From positions 4,340,001 through 4,404,000 of the forward strand of contig NZ_CP110011.1 in assembly GCF_025947345.1 (NCBI RefSeq): a stretch of DNA of 64,000 nt. Reading direction: 5' to 3'. The notes beneath the pieces were generated by a model. That model was not told the origin of the DNA, ran no database searches, and saw nothing but the letters and a program-made list of their open reading frames with translations. Position numbers and translations under genes: made by a program. Of this stretch, positions 44,013 through 53,386 are shown piece after piece (the stretch's first letter is position 1; each line of letters opens with the position of its first letter). This DNA comes from Flavobacterium sp. N502536 (GTDB taxonomy: Bacteria > Bacteroidota > Bacteroidia > Flavobacteriales > Flavobacteriaceae).

Positions 44013-44993
44013 ATGATAAAAAAAGTAAGTATCCTTGTTCCTGAAAGCTCCGTTCTGCAGGCTATAGCAGATCCTCAATATTTATTTTCAGCAGTCAATC
44101 AGTTTATGACTGCATCGGGCAAACCCGTATTGTTTGATGTGCAGCTCGTTGGTTTAGAAAAAGAAGTCAAACTCAATAACGGACTATATTCAGTTAATAC
44201 GTCTCAGCTTACAAAAGAAGTCACAAACACAGATTTGATTGTTATTCCTGCCTTATTTGGAGATATGAAAAGCGCGATTGCTCAAAATCAGGAGCTTTTG
44301 CCCTGGATAAACGAACACTATCATAAAGGAGCTGAAGTAGCTTCGCTTTGCGTTGGTGCATTTTTACTTGCCTCTACCGGTTTATTGGATGGCAAAAAAT
44401 GCTCTACACATTGGGGTTTTCAAAATGAGTTCCGCGAAATGTTCCCTGAAGTAGAAGTCATAGACGGCAGCATTATCACCGAAGAACACCGAATATACTC
44501 CAGTGGCGGTGCACATTCATACTGGAATCTACTACTGCATTTAGTTGAGAAGTATACCGACAGACAAACGGCAATATTGGCTTCCAAATATTTTGCGATC
44601 GATATTGACAGAGACAGTCAGGCCGCTTTTGCGATGTTTCAAGGACAGAAAAATCACAACGACGAAGCAATCAAACAGGTACAGGACTTTATTGAAGATA
44701 ATATACAGGAGAAAATCACTATCGATGAATTGGCTGATCTGGTGCTATTGGGAAGAAGAAGTTTTGAAAGACGGTTTAAAGCCGCTACCAACAATTCTGT
44801 TTTAGAATACATCAACCGTGTGAAAATTGAGTTTGCCAAAAAAAGCTTCGAAACCAGCCGCAAAAATATTAATGAGGTAATGTACGATGTAGGTTATACC
44901 GACACCAAAGCATTTCGTACCATTTTTAAAAAGGTAACAGGTCTAAATCCGATCGAATACCGCAATAAGTACAACAAAATGGCTGTGAACTAG
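44013..44993 (+). CDS. GlxA-family regulator (DJ-1/PfpI domain plus AraC helix-turn-helix)
   Basis: A 326-residue transcription factor: an amidase-like DJ-1/PfpI sensory domain (1-185) with the nucleophile-elbow region VASLCVGAFLLA (Cys113), then an AraC-type double helix-turn-helix (about 220-320) with NINEVMYDVGYTDTKAFRTIFKKVTG. Such regulators often sense small metabolites. It is divergent from the VOC/DoxX unit, which is the most likely target. Confidence 0.92.
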   Translation: MIKKVSILVPESSVLQAIADPQYLFSAVNQFMTASGKPVLFDVQLVGLEKEVKLNNGLYSVNTSQLTKEVTNTDLIVIPALFGDMKSAIAQNQELLPWINEHYHKGAEVASLCVGAFLLASTGLLDGKKCSTHWGFQNEFREMFPEVEVIDGSIITEEHRIYSSGGAHSYWNLLLHLVEKYTDRQTAILASKYFAIDIDRDSQAAFAMFQGQKNHNDEAIKQVQDFIEDNIQEKITIDELADLVLLGRRSFERRFKAATNNSVLEYINRVKIEFAKKSFETSRKNINEVMYDVGYTDTKAFRTIFKKVTGLNPIEYRNKYNKMAVN

Positions 44994-45147
44994 TTTATTC
45001 TCTAAACCCATTTAGTAAAATAAAAAACTCGTTTCATATAAAATAGTGTAATAGAAATCTTAAAACAGGCGATTTAAAAAATGAAACCAAGTATTGATCT
45101 TCGGTCAAAAAAAATCACTATTTTTAACAAACCATGATACTTATACT

Positions 45148-46755
45148 ATGACCGATAAATCACAATTACGAAGTTCTATTTTCAGACATCTTGACGGCTT
45201 AGCCGTTGCTCCCGTAGCAATAGCACTAAAAAACAATGCTGTTTTAGAGTATATACTAAACAAAAAACAAGTCCAATTATCAGAGCTGGTAACGGTTTCT
45301 AAAGCAAATGAAGGTTATCTGAATGTCGGTTTAAGAATTCTGGCTTCCCAGGGCTTTTTAGATTATGAAGTCGATAACGGTACACAGGAAATTACGATCG
45401 CTGTCAACGAAAAAACCGAAACGGCTTTTTCATTGTTTTATCTCTATCAGGATGTTGTCGATCTGCTTCAATTTTCGGTACAGTTTCATCCACGGCTTTT
45501 TGAAGATGTACCTTTTGAAAGACTCAATGTCATCTTTGAAAAATATAAAAAAAGATACGGAATTCTCCCTTCTGACAATCCGTTAAAAAATAGTATTCAG
45601 GAGCAGATTTTAAAACATATCGAAGGCCATTTGATTGGTCCAACAATTGTTCGTCTGGCCATGAAAGGGATGTTTCACAAATATTTCATGGAAACTTCCT
45701 TCCAGCCCGAAGAGTTTCATAAATCTCCTGAAAATTTTAAAAAAATACTGGACTTTTTTGTACATCTTGGATGGTTTTTGGAAAAAAATGGCAACTACCA
45801 ATTTACCGAAACGGGTCTCTTTTATGCCAAAAGAGCCAGTGCCTATGGTGTAACGGTTTCTTACTTGCCAACATTTGCCAAAATCGAAGAATTAATATTT
45901 GGTGATCCTGCTGTACTAAGAATGATTACCGATGGCGAAAACGAAATTCATGTTGACCGCGAAATGAACGTTTGGGGAAGCGGCGGTGCTCACGACACTT
46001 ATTTTAAAGTGGTAGATGAAATTATCGTTACGCTTTTTAATCTGCCAATCGAACAACAGCCTAAGGGAATTCTTGATATGGGCTGCGGTAATGGTGCTTT
46101 TCTTCAGCATATTTTTGAAGTAATCGACCGACAAACCTTACGCGGAAAAATGCTCGACGATTATCCCTTATTTTTAGTTGGAGCCGATTATAATCAGGCC
46201 GCATTAAAAGTAACCAGAGCCAATTTGATCAAGGCCGACATTTGGGCAAAGGTCATTTGGGGGGATATCGGACGCCCACAACTGCTTTCGGAAAATCTGA
46301 AAGAGAATTACAATATTGATTTGAAGGATTTGCTTAACGTAAGGACCTTCTTAGATCACAATCGAATTTGGAAAGATCCGGAACACATTAACAAAGACAG
46401 AATCAGTACATCTACCGGTGCATTTGCCTACAGAGGAAAAAGAATCAGTAACAATCTGGTCGAAGACAATCTGCTGGAACATTTGCAAAAATGGTCGCCT
46501 TATGTGCGTAAATTTGGCTTGCTGCTGATTGAACTGCATACCATAGATCCGAAGCTTGCTGCCGACAATATCGGAAAAACTCCTGCAACAGCCTATGATG
46601 CTACTCATGGCTTTTCGGACCAGTATATTGTTGAGATAGATGTTTTTAATAAAGTTGCCGCAGAGGCAGGATTATTTCCGGACAAATCAATTTTTAAACG
46701 ATTCCCCGATGCTGATATCGCGACCGTAAGTATCAATTTACTAAAAGGAAATTAA
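45148..46755 (+). CDS. Class I SAM-dependent methyltransferase, PKS/AprA-like
   Basis: ATG 45148 (MTDKSQLRSS) is preferred over ATG 45094. The 535-residue protein has a winged-helix-like N-terminal region (1-90), a second similar helical/winged region (about 155-235) and a Rossmann methyltransferase domain with GILDMGCGNGAF (307-318). The layout resembles methyltransferases embedded in polyketide pathways such as AprA, but here it is free-standing and no synthase gene is visible. It ends in its own terminator, so coupling to the sulfatase downstream is not by transcription. Confidence 0.75.
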   Translation: MTDKSQLRSSIFRHLDGLAVAPVAIALKNNAVLEYILNKKQVQLSELVTVSKANEGYLNVGLRILASQGFLDYEVDNGTQEITIAVNEKTETAFSLFYLYQDVVDLLQFSVQFHPRLFEDVPFERLNVIFEKYKKRYGILPSDNPLKNSIQEQILKHIEGHLIGPTIVRLAMKGMFHKYFMETSFQPEEFHKSPENFKKILDFFVHLGWFLEKNGNYQFTETGLFYAKRASAYGVTVSYLPTFAKIEELIFGDPAVLRMITDGENEIHVDREMNVWGSGGAHDTYFKVVDEIIVTLFNLPIEQQPKGILDMGCGNGAFLQHIFEVIDRQTLRGKMLDDYPLFLVGADYNQAALKVTRANLIKADIWAKVIWGDIGRPQLLSENLKENYNIDLKDLLNVRTFLDHNRIWKDPEHINKDRISTSTGAFAYRGKRISNNLVEDNLLEHLQKWSPYVRKFGLLLIELHTIDPKLAADNIGKTPATAYDATHGFSDQYIVEIDVFNKVAAEAGLFPDKSIFKRFPDADIATVSINLLKGN

Positions 46756-46806
46756 ATCGATAATCCCATTAACAACTGCTGTTGTTTAGCACCAGTTGAA
46801 ATCAAG

Positions 46807-46844
46807 AAACCTTCAAAGCTACCAGACTTTGAAGGTTTTTTTTT
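46807..46844 (+). terminator. Intrinsic terminator of the methyltransferase gene
   Basis: AAACCTTCAAAG (46807-46818) pairs with CTTTGAAGGTTT (46827-46838), followed by six more T. Confidence 0.92.
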
Positions 46845-46972
46845 AGACCTTTCACGTTTCTACTTGTGGAATTTTGTTTTCTGCAAATGATAATATCAAA
46901 TCCTACTTCTCTATAAAACAGGTATTTATACGTAATTCAAATCTGCTCAGTTATTGTAATTTTATTCTTATT

Positions 46973-46993
46973 AATCAAGTCAACAACTTGATT
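46973..46993. promoter_or_regulatory. Perfect inverted repeat upstream of the sulfatase gene
   Basis: AATCAAGT-CAACA-ACTTGATT, 8-bp arms with a 5-nt spacer and no T-run after it, so an operator is more likely than a terminator. It lies 188 bp before ATG 47182. The rest of 46845-47181 is AT-rich and shows nothing else. Confidence 0.35.
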
Positions 46994-47181
46994 ACAATAC
47001 TGTATATAAGCCTTTTGCGATTTACTCCACACCAGTATCTTAACATACTCTCTTCGCGCCCGGATTCTATAAAGTACCCAAAGCATCTCCTTTTTTAGAT
47101 TGTTTCAAACTCACATAACATTATTGACTACCCATCAATATCAACAATTGTATATTCTATTAACCCCTTAAACCATAAACA

Positions 47182-48714
47182 ATGAACTTAAAAGAAAAAC
47201 TTAACGAAATTGGCCAAAAGCCGGACATGATTTTAATTATTACCGACGAGCAGCGTGCTACGCAACATTTCCCGCCGGGATGGGAAGAGGAAAACCTTCC
47301 TACATTGACTTTTCTGAAACAAAATGGTTTTAGTTTTGACCGCGCCTTCTGCAACACCTGCATGTGTTCTCCTAGCCGCTCGACCTTATTTACTGGTTTA
47401 TATCCTGCGAAACATGGTGTAAGCCAAACCCTTACCGAAGGCGGTCTGTTGTCACCTCAGGAACCTACGCTTAGCAATGCACTGCCTAATATTATGAATA
47501 CACTTTGGGCTGATGGATATGATGTGCAATACCGCGGAAAATGGCACATGAGTAAAGGTGTTGCCCCTAATGGTACTAAAACAAATTATGAAGATCTAAC
47601 CGCTGCTGATATTGCATTGTATGGGGCTATGGGCTGGATTGCTCCCGATGCCGGTGAAGATGTCAATCCGCTTAATTTTGGGGGCGGATATGCCAACCAT
47701 GATGCAAGGTATACGGCTGAAGCGATTCAATATCTAAAGGAAGTAAGAGCCCAAAGAGCCGCCGGAAACCATAAACCTTATTGTTTGATTCTGTCTCTCG
47801 TAAATCCACACGATGTATTAGCTTATCCGAATACAGCAGGTACATCAGGATATCATCCCGACAGTTGGCTAGACAGAGAGATCGGCCTTCCTGCTACCGT
47901 AAATGAGAATCTGCTCGAGAATAAAAAACCAATGGCACAGGAACAAATCCTGATCAATATGGCTTTAACCCTCGGAGCAATCAATAGCACCGAAGACAAA
48001 CTGAATTATATCAATTTCTACGGTTATTTATTAAGTCTTGCTGATAAACAATATGGTTATCTGATTGACGAACTGTATAAGGAAGATGAAAATGGGCATA
48101 AACTGGCCGATTCTGCCATAGTTACCATGACATCCGATCATGGCGAAATGGGTCTCGCTCATGGCGGATTACGTCAGAAAACTTTTGTTGCGTATGAAGA
48201 GGCTTTAAGAGTACCACTTGTCATTTCAAATCCGATACTGTTTAAGAACCATCCTGTCAAACATTCGATGAACTTAGCAACATTAGCCGATATCTTCCCT
48301 ACTTTTATTGAGATGGCCAATGTTTCCAATCCGCCAACAGGGCTTGCCGGTACGAGTTTGTTGCCTACAATGGAGGACAATACACCGGTTCAGCATAGCC
48401 TTCTGTTTACTTATGATGATATCAAAGCCGGATCTAATAGTACCTGGACCATCGTAAGAGCTGCCAATCGCATCCGTTGTATCAGAACCGAAAAATGGAA
48501 ATTTGATTACTATTTTGATGCCGCTACAGCCTATTTCAAACAATATGAACTGTATGATTTAGTGAATGACCCATTGGAAATCACAAATCTGGCCTATGAT
48601 CCGGCTTACAGTGAAATCAGGCATGAGTTAGAAGAGCAATTGCATCAGCTGGAAGTAGAAAAACTTTGGGTAAATGCGCCAAAAGATGTCTATAGTACCA
48701 CAACGTTCAACTAA
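47182..48714 (+). CDS. Type I sulfatase (formylglycine type), no signal peptide
   Basis: A 510-residue alkaline-phosphatase-superfamily sulfatase. The consensus CSPSRSTLFTG (C62-x-P-x-R) marks Cys62 for conversion to formylglycine. Metal-binding residues appear in IITDEQR (21-25) and MTSDHGEMG. The length is usual, and the C-terminal domain (LYDLVNDPLEITNLAYDP) is complete. Most Bacteroidota sulfatases that act on glycans carry a signal peptide; this one starts directly with a charged helix and should be cytoplasmic. That fits choline-sulfatase-like or small-molecule sulfate esters. The propeller-like gene follows by 58 bp. Confidence 0.85.
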   Translation: MNLKEKLNEIGQKPDMILIITDEQRATQHFPPGWEEENLPTLTFLKQNGFSFDRAFCNTCMCSPSRSTLFTGLYPAKHGVSQTLTEGGLLSPQEPTLSNALPNIMNTLWADGYDVQYRGKWHMSKGVAPNGTKTNYEDLTAADIALYGAMGWIAPDAGEDVNPLNFGGGYANHDARYTAEAIQYLKEVRAQRAAGNHKPYCLILSLVNPHDVLAYPNTAGTSGYHPDSWLDREIGLPATVNENLLENKKPMAQEQILINMALTLGAINSTEDKLNYINFYGYLLSLADKQYGYLIDELYKEDENGHKLADSAIVTMTSDHGEMGLAHGGLRQKTFVAYEEALRVPLVISNPILFKNHPVKHSMNLATLADIFPTFIEMANVSNPPTGLAGTSLLPTMEDNTPVQHSLLFTYDDIKAGSNSTWTIVRAANRIRCIRTEKWKFDYYFDAATAYFKQYELYDLVNDPLEITNLAYDPAYSEIRHELEEQLHQLEVEKLWVNAPKDVYSTTTFN

Positions 48715-48772
48715 AAACAACTTTTGGGCACAGTGCTAAAAAAGTATAAAGCAATAATCAAAAAAAAAAATT

Positions 48773-49804
48773 ATGTCAGAAAATATAAATCTGGAAGTCA
48801 ATACTGCAAAGTATACCGATTTCAATTATCCTGCTGGCGGAGAAACCAGCATACAAGGCGTAAGAGGTGTCACAGGATCTGAAAATGTATACATTTCAGG
48901 CAGTTTAATAGGCCTTGATAATATTGTTCAGGGCTTAATCTATGAAGGGCCAATTAATGGAAGTGGTAATCAAGGCAAATGGAACATTGTAAATTTTCCA
49001 AGTACACCAACAGCAACGGTTATCAATACCTCTTGTTACGGTCCTAATAACGGGCATGATGGCAAAGTACAATTGGTTGGTTCCTATAAAATCTCGGCCT
49101 CTACCGGTAAAGCTCCGAGCGGAAATCTTGGTTTTTATTACGAAGGACCAGTAGACGGTTCAGGAACCTGGATTCAGGTGTCGCCAAATGGCGGTAATAC
49201 CAATAATGTATTTGTTCATAGCATAATGGGCGGAATCGCTGTTGGGAATTATGATGTAGAGAACGACAAGAATGGATATGCGTTTCTATATGATGTTGTC
49301 ACTAAAGAATATATTGATTTTAAAGTTTCCAATTCCTTAACGACTACTTTGTACGGGATTTGGCACAATGGCGGTGATCATTATACTATGGCTGGCGGTT
49401 ATTCGAGCGCTAAACTGGGGGAAATAAGCCAGGCTTTTCTCGTTGATTACAATTCCAAAACGAAGGAAACAAGTAATTTAAAATCGTTTAGTTATAAGAA
49501 TGAAACTGCTCTGTCTGTAGTCACACATTTTGAAGGTATTACTGCTGCCAAAGGTAATGGTTATCATATGCCCTCTGACTGGATCAGTATTAACGGAAAA
49601 GATATAGGAGCTTCCTTTGTTGCTGTCAATCGAAATTCAGATGGCTCATTTGGAGAAGCCAACTGGATAGATATTGATTTTCCGGAAGCTGACAGTACAA
49701 GCGCCAATACGGCTTATGAAAATAGTATCTTAGGCGTTTATACCGTTAAAAATGATTCGGATACCGTAACAGTGTCTTCGTATGTTGCAAAAGTTCATCC
49801 GTGA
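48773..49804 (+). CDS. Uncharacterised beta-propeller-like repeat protein
   Basis: A 343-residue protein without signal peptide. Roughly six repeats of 45-55 residues can be seen. Each has a strand ending in xGxY or GSY, then a strand with FxYxG or FLYD, and a Trp/Phe-containing strand before a Pro or Asn turn. The clearest pairs are LIYEGPINGSGNQGKWNIV and GFYYEGPVDGSGTWIQV. This fits a six-bladed beta-propeller. I recognise no family or active site. It is cotranscribed with the sulfatase (58-bp gap, shared terminator), which suggests it binds the sulfatase or its substrate. Confidence 0.6.
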   Translation: MSENINLEVNTAKYTDFNYPAGGETSIQGVRGVTGSENVYISGSLIGLDNIVQGLIYEGPINGSGNQGKWNIVNFPSTPTATVINTSCYGPNNGHDGKVQLVGSYKISASTGKAPSGNLGFYYEGPVDGSGTWIQVSPNGGNTNNVFVHSIMGGIAVGNYDVENDKNGYAFLYDVVTKEYIDFKVSNSLTTTLYGIWHNGGDHYTMAGGYSSAKLGEISQAFLVDYNSKTKETSNLKSFSYKNETALSVVTHFEGITAAKGNGYHMPSDWISINGKDIGASFVAVNRNSDGSFGEANWIDIDFPEADSTSANTAYENSILGVYTVKNDSDTVTVSSYVAKVHP

Positions 49805-49845
49805 AAATAAAGCAAGATTCCTTTAAACGATTATAGATTTTTAAT

Positions 49846-49890
49846 AAGCGGTTAAGTTGAAAATCTTTCAGCTTAACCGCTTCTGTTTTT
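49846..49890 (+). terminator. Intrinsic terminator of the sulfatase/propeller unit
   Basis: A 17-bp stem (49846-49862 with 49866-49882, one G-U) and then CTGTTTTT. Confidence 0.85.
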
Positions 49891-49938
49891 CCCACAGATA
49901 ACCTGACTACCAATGCTGATCCTTAATTGATGGCTATA

Positions 49939-49980
49939 AAAAAGAAATCGTCTCAACTTTTACATTGAGACGACTTTCTT
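49939..49980 (-). terminator. Intrinsic terminator of the subtilase gene
   Basis: TCGTCTCAA (49948-49956) pairs with TTGAGACGA, extended by AAGAAA/TTTCTT with a bulge. On the minus strand TTTCTTTTTTATAG follows. Confidence 0.8.
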
Positions 49981-50027
49981 CATTTTCATACATTCCCTAA
50001 AGGAATATGCAGTTCAATAGAAAAATA

Positions 50028-52934
50028 TTAGTTTTTAATTATTTTTCTCGTCACTACTTTTCCGTTATCAGAAATAAACTGAACGATATAAATTCCGGGA
50101 GCTTGTTTGGAGATGTTCACATTAAACTCTTTTTGTTTATTCGTTTTTTCTTCAAAAACAACGCTATTGAAAACACTTGTTATTCTTAAAGTTCCCTGCT
50201 CCTCGTTATTGATTCCTATTTTAAAGATTCCGTTTGTAGGATTCGGATAAATAGTAACAATACGCGATTCAGCTGCTTCAGTAAGCGCTATAGCACCCGG
50301 TTTAGTATTGGCCTTAGCTCTTACCAGTGCAAAACGCTCTCCTCCTTCAAGTTCACCCGTTCTGGCATCTTCCTGAACAAGATCTATGGTAATTTGCTCT
50401 TCAGCCGGGAAATCTTTTGCTACCTTGAAATCAAAGGTTATTCCGAAAGTTTCATCAATATCAATTGGCAGGTTAGCAATTGCTCCTTCTCTTGACGTGA
50501 TCAGGATTTTATTTTTATCTAAAATCTGTACTCCTTTCAAGCTTCCATTGGCCTGTGCTCTTTCAAATAATTTCGGATCCAGTGTCGCTTCGATGGTACC
50601 GCCTAACTCAAAGAAATTATTCTTAAGCTGTTCGTTAAATCCTTTGTCTACAAATCTTACATTGATGTTTTTAGATCTGATTCCTCTAATAAATACGGCT
50701 GTTGGAGGAACAAAATCGGTCGTATTCAGGTTGTAAACACTTAAATTTTTCCAGGCAATATTGTTGTTGTTTTTGGTATTAACCGCAATACTAACATTGT
50801 TTTGCTCATTAAACATAGGATCTTCTGATGATTCTATTCTTGCAGCTAAACAAAAATGATGTACATCGTAAGTGAAATCAGCAGGATTTGGCGGATACCA
50901 CGGAATAACCACCGTAGCGTTTCCACCTGCAGCAATTGCCGGGATAGCTACCTCTCCAATATAATCACCATGCAATACAGGTCCAACATAAAAATTAACA
51001 AAGTTGGTAGGCCATGTTAATCCTGAAGAAGCTTTTGCAAAATACAGTTTCACTTTTCCGGAAGCGCTGGCAACGGTTCCTTTATTAGTAACTTTAACGT
51101 AAACTCCGTTTGGTGAACTTAATTTAAATTCAGGGTTTTCATGTACAGTTCCTCCGTCAATCGTTTGTCTTACCCAGATATCATCACTGATCCACATAGG
51201 CCCTGAATCCGGATTAGGTTGTAATCCAACATCAAACGGTCTGTCTTTTACGTACAAATCCGGTACTGTAATTCCGGTTACAACAGTCGAAAAGTTCTGA
51301 CTGCCATTAACCAAACTTCCTTTATGAGTTACTGTAATGGTATAGGTTCCGGCTGCTCCAACAATTCTGATACGCTCGAATGGATCTCTGGTATTATCAC
51401 CCAATCCATTTGTTGTTGCGGTTAATAATCGATATGGAAAATTAGTACCGGCACCATTGGTTACACGAATGTCTAAATCATTTATCAATTTTGCTGTGCC
51501 AATATTTGGTGTACTGCCTGAGTAAGCAACACCTGCAGGATCTGTCCAGGAAATAGATGCGATTAACGGATTAACACCGTCTGAGGTTACGGACAATGTA
51601 TAAGTACCTCCATTAACCAGTGTACTTTCCTGAACGATAGACGCAGTTCCGTTTTTGGTAATGGTTTCTGCGGCAAATTTTGCATTCAACAGTCCCCATC
51701 CAAATATAGCATCCGGTCCAACTGCTCCGGCATCGTCTGCGGTATGCAGCGCCAATCCTTTAAGAGTGGCTGCACGCATAAAGTTTCCGGTCAGGTTTTT
51801 ATAATGCTGTTGCAGCAAAAGTAAAGTACCTGTCACGTTTGGAGCGGCCATAGAAGTTCCGCTGGCATTACCATAACTACTGTTCGTTAATGGTGTTATC
51901 GGATTTGTAAGTGTGGCTGTCGAATAAACGGAGGCTCCGTTTCCGGCAAGATCCGGTTTGATTCTCAAATCGTCTGTAGGTCCCTGACTGCTGGATCCGC
52001 TAATGGTAACACTTGTTAAAGCTCCTGTTGCACTGATAACGGCATCATTAGCATTAGCAATCACCAGATTGTTTTTAGAAGTCGAAAATCCTGTCAGTTT
52101 ATCATAAGCAGTAAAACCACCTAACGGACTTGTGTTTGCCGTGTTATCACCGCCATCATTTCCGGCTGATTTCACTTGCAGGTAGTAAGGAGCATTAAAC
52201 ATCAGAATGTCCCAGTCTCTGGCAGTGGTTTGATACGCACCAAACTGCCAAGGGGCAATCAAAACCGTTCCGGCCGAATTTCTTGTAGCCCATCCATAGG
52301 AATGATTGGAGATCAACATTCCGTTTGCTGCCGCAGTAGTCGCTTCAGTCAAATCGTTGGTCCATTCATTTGTTCTGGCATTTCCCTGAAAGGCCATTCC
52401 TTTAGAGGCCGCTACAGTACCTGCCGCAACAATGGTACCTGTTACGTGATTGGCGTGCTGGCTGTTATTATTGGTAGTAACAATAGTAGTAACGCCATCC
52501 CCAATTGACACTCTTCCGCCAAACTCATTATGCGTAGGAAGTGTGGCACCTCCATCCCAAACATAAGCGGTCATCGTTTGTCCGTTAAGGTTCAATCCCA
52601 AGCCACCACCAGAATTCAGAAAGTTTGCCCGCGTTGATTTTGCGGCATTTACATTTTCTGTAACATAGTAAATGGGCGTTTTTCCATCTGCGCTCACATC
52701 TACTAATTCACTTGAGGTTCCGTTTTTATTCAAAAATGAGGTTTTCCAGCCGTTTGCCTTGGCCAGACTAGTTACTCTTTGCTTGCTTTTGTCGGCTTCG
52801 GCTTGGTAGCGTACACTTAAAGACTGAAGCTCAGACAAGTTACTGCCCGATCGAATTTTGGTAATATCATTTTGGGTTTGTGCATAAGTAGCTCCGCAGA
52901 CGCAAAGCAGCATAATTTTGTATAAATTTTTCAT
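50028..52934 (-). CDS. Secreted S8 subtilisin-like peptidase with T9SS type A sorting domain
   Basis: A 968-residue preproprotein: signal peptide (1-19), propeptide (about 20-115), a subtilase domain with Asp127 (AYVWDGG), His160 (QHANHVTG) and Ser362 (ASGTSMAAPNVTG), and a P-domain-like beta-sandwich (about 420-540). Further beta domains and a C-terminal type IX secretion signal of about 75 residues follow (VTIYPNPTNGIFKIG to the terminal VVTRKIIKN). The His motif is HANH rather than the usual HGTH. The sorting domain means export by the gliding-linked T9SS and attachment to, or release from, the cell surface. Likely role: extracellular protein digestion. Confidence 0.93.
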   Translation of the reverse strand: MKNLYKIMLLCVCGATYAQTQNDITKIRSGSNLSELQSLSVRYQAEADKSKQRVTSLAKANGWKTSFLNKNGTSSELVDVSADGKTPIYYVTENVNAAKSTRANFLNSGGGLGLNLNGQTMTAYVWDGGATLPTHNEFGGRVSIGDGVTTIVTTNNNSQHANHVTGTIVAAGTVAASKGMAFQGNARTNEWTNDLTEATTAAANGMLISNHSYGWATRNSAGTVLIAPWQFGAYQTTARDWDILMFNAPYYLQVKSAGNDGGDNTANTSPLGGFTAYDKLTGFSTSKNNLVIANANDAVISATGALTSVTISGSSSQGPTDDLRIKPDLAGNGASVYSTATLTNPITPLTNSSYGNASGTSMAAPNVTGTLLLLQQHYKNLTGNFMRAATLKGLALHTADDAGAVGPDAIFGWGLLNAKFAAETITKNGTASIVQESTLVNGGTYTLSVTSDGVNPLIASISWTDPAGVAYSGSTPNIGTAKLINDLDIRVTNGAGTNFPYRLLTATTNGLGDNTRDPFERIRIVGAAGTYTITVTHKGSLVNGSQNFSTVVTGITVPDLYVKDRPFDVGLQPNPDSGPMWISDDIWVRQTIDGGTVHENPEFKLSSPNGVYVKVTNKGTVASASGKVKLYFAKASSGLTWPTNFVNFYVGPVLHGDYIGEVAIPAIAAGGNATVVIPWYPPNPADFTYDVHHFCLAARIESSEDPMFNEQNNVSIAVNTKNNNNIAWKNLSVYNLNTTDFVPPTAVFIRGIRSKNINVRFVDKGFNEQLKNNFFELGGTIEATLDPKLFERAQANGSLKGVQILDKNKILITSREGAIANLPIDIDETFGITFDFKVAKDFPAEEQITIDLVQEDARTGELEGGERFALVRAKANTKPGAIALTEAAESRIVTIYPNPTNGIFKIGINNEEQGTLRITSVFNSVVFEEKTNKQKEFNVNISKQAPGIYIVQFISDNGKVVTRKIIKN

Positions 52935-53289
52935 ATAATCTGATTTAAGGGGTTAATCATTTTTTATATCTCAAAAATCTTTACAAACAAAAGGGGGGCT
53001 TCTGGTTTCCATAATTTGAATTGTTTAAAGGTTAAATAATTGGTAGAATATTGTAAGAGTTGATTCAATCATAAACACTAATACATCGCTATTATTTACC
53101 TACAAAACCTAGCGCATTTGTAGGATTTTATTTTAAACACAACAAAACTCGTTAAACTAAATTAAGCAAAAAAGAGTACAAATACCTGATTTTAAGATAA
53201 TTAAATAAAAATAACTTTTACACCACAAAACATAAAAGACTCGATTTTAATTGTAAGAATAACAGTTCCGGCTTCTGTACAGCCTGCCG

Positions 53290-53326
53290 CAAAAAAAACC
53301 TCCAAAGTCAATCGACTTTGGAGGTT
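53290..53326 (-). terminator. Intrinsic terminator of the three-gene cassette
   Basis: AACCTCCAAAGTC (53297-53309) and GACTTTGGAGGTT (53314-53326) are perfect complements, and on the minus strand a run of eight T follows. The rest of 52935-53289, upstream of the subtilase, is AT-rich with no clear promoter. Confidence 0.92.
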
Positions 53327-53386
53327 AAGATTTTACCTGCTCTTTTAATAAATGCAAAAAATCTCAGCTTTTTTTTTAGAATCAAA

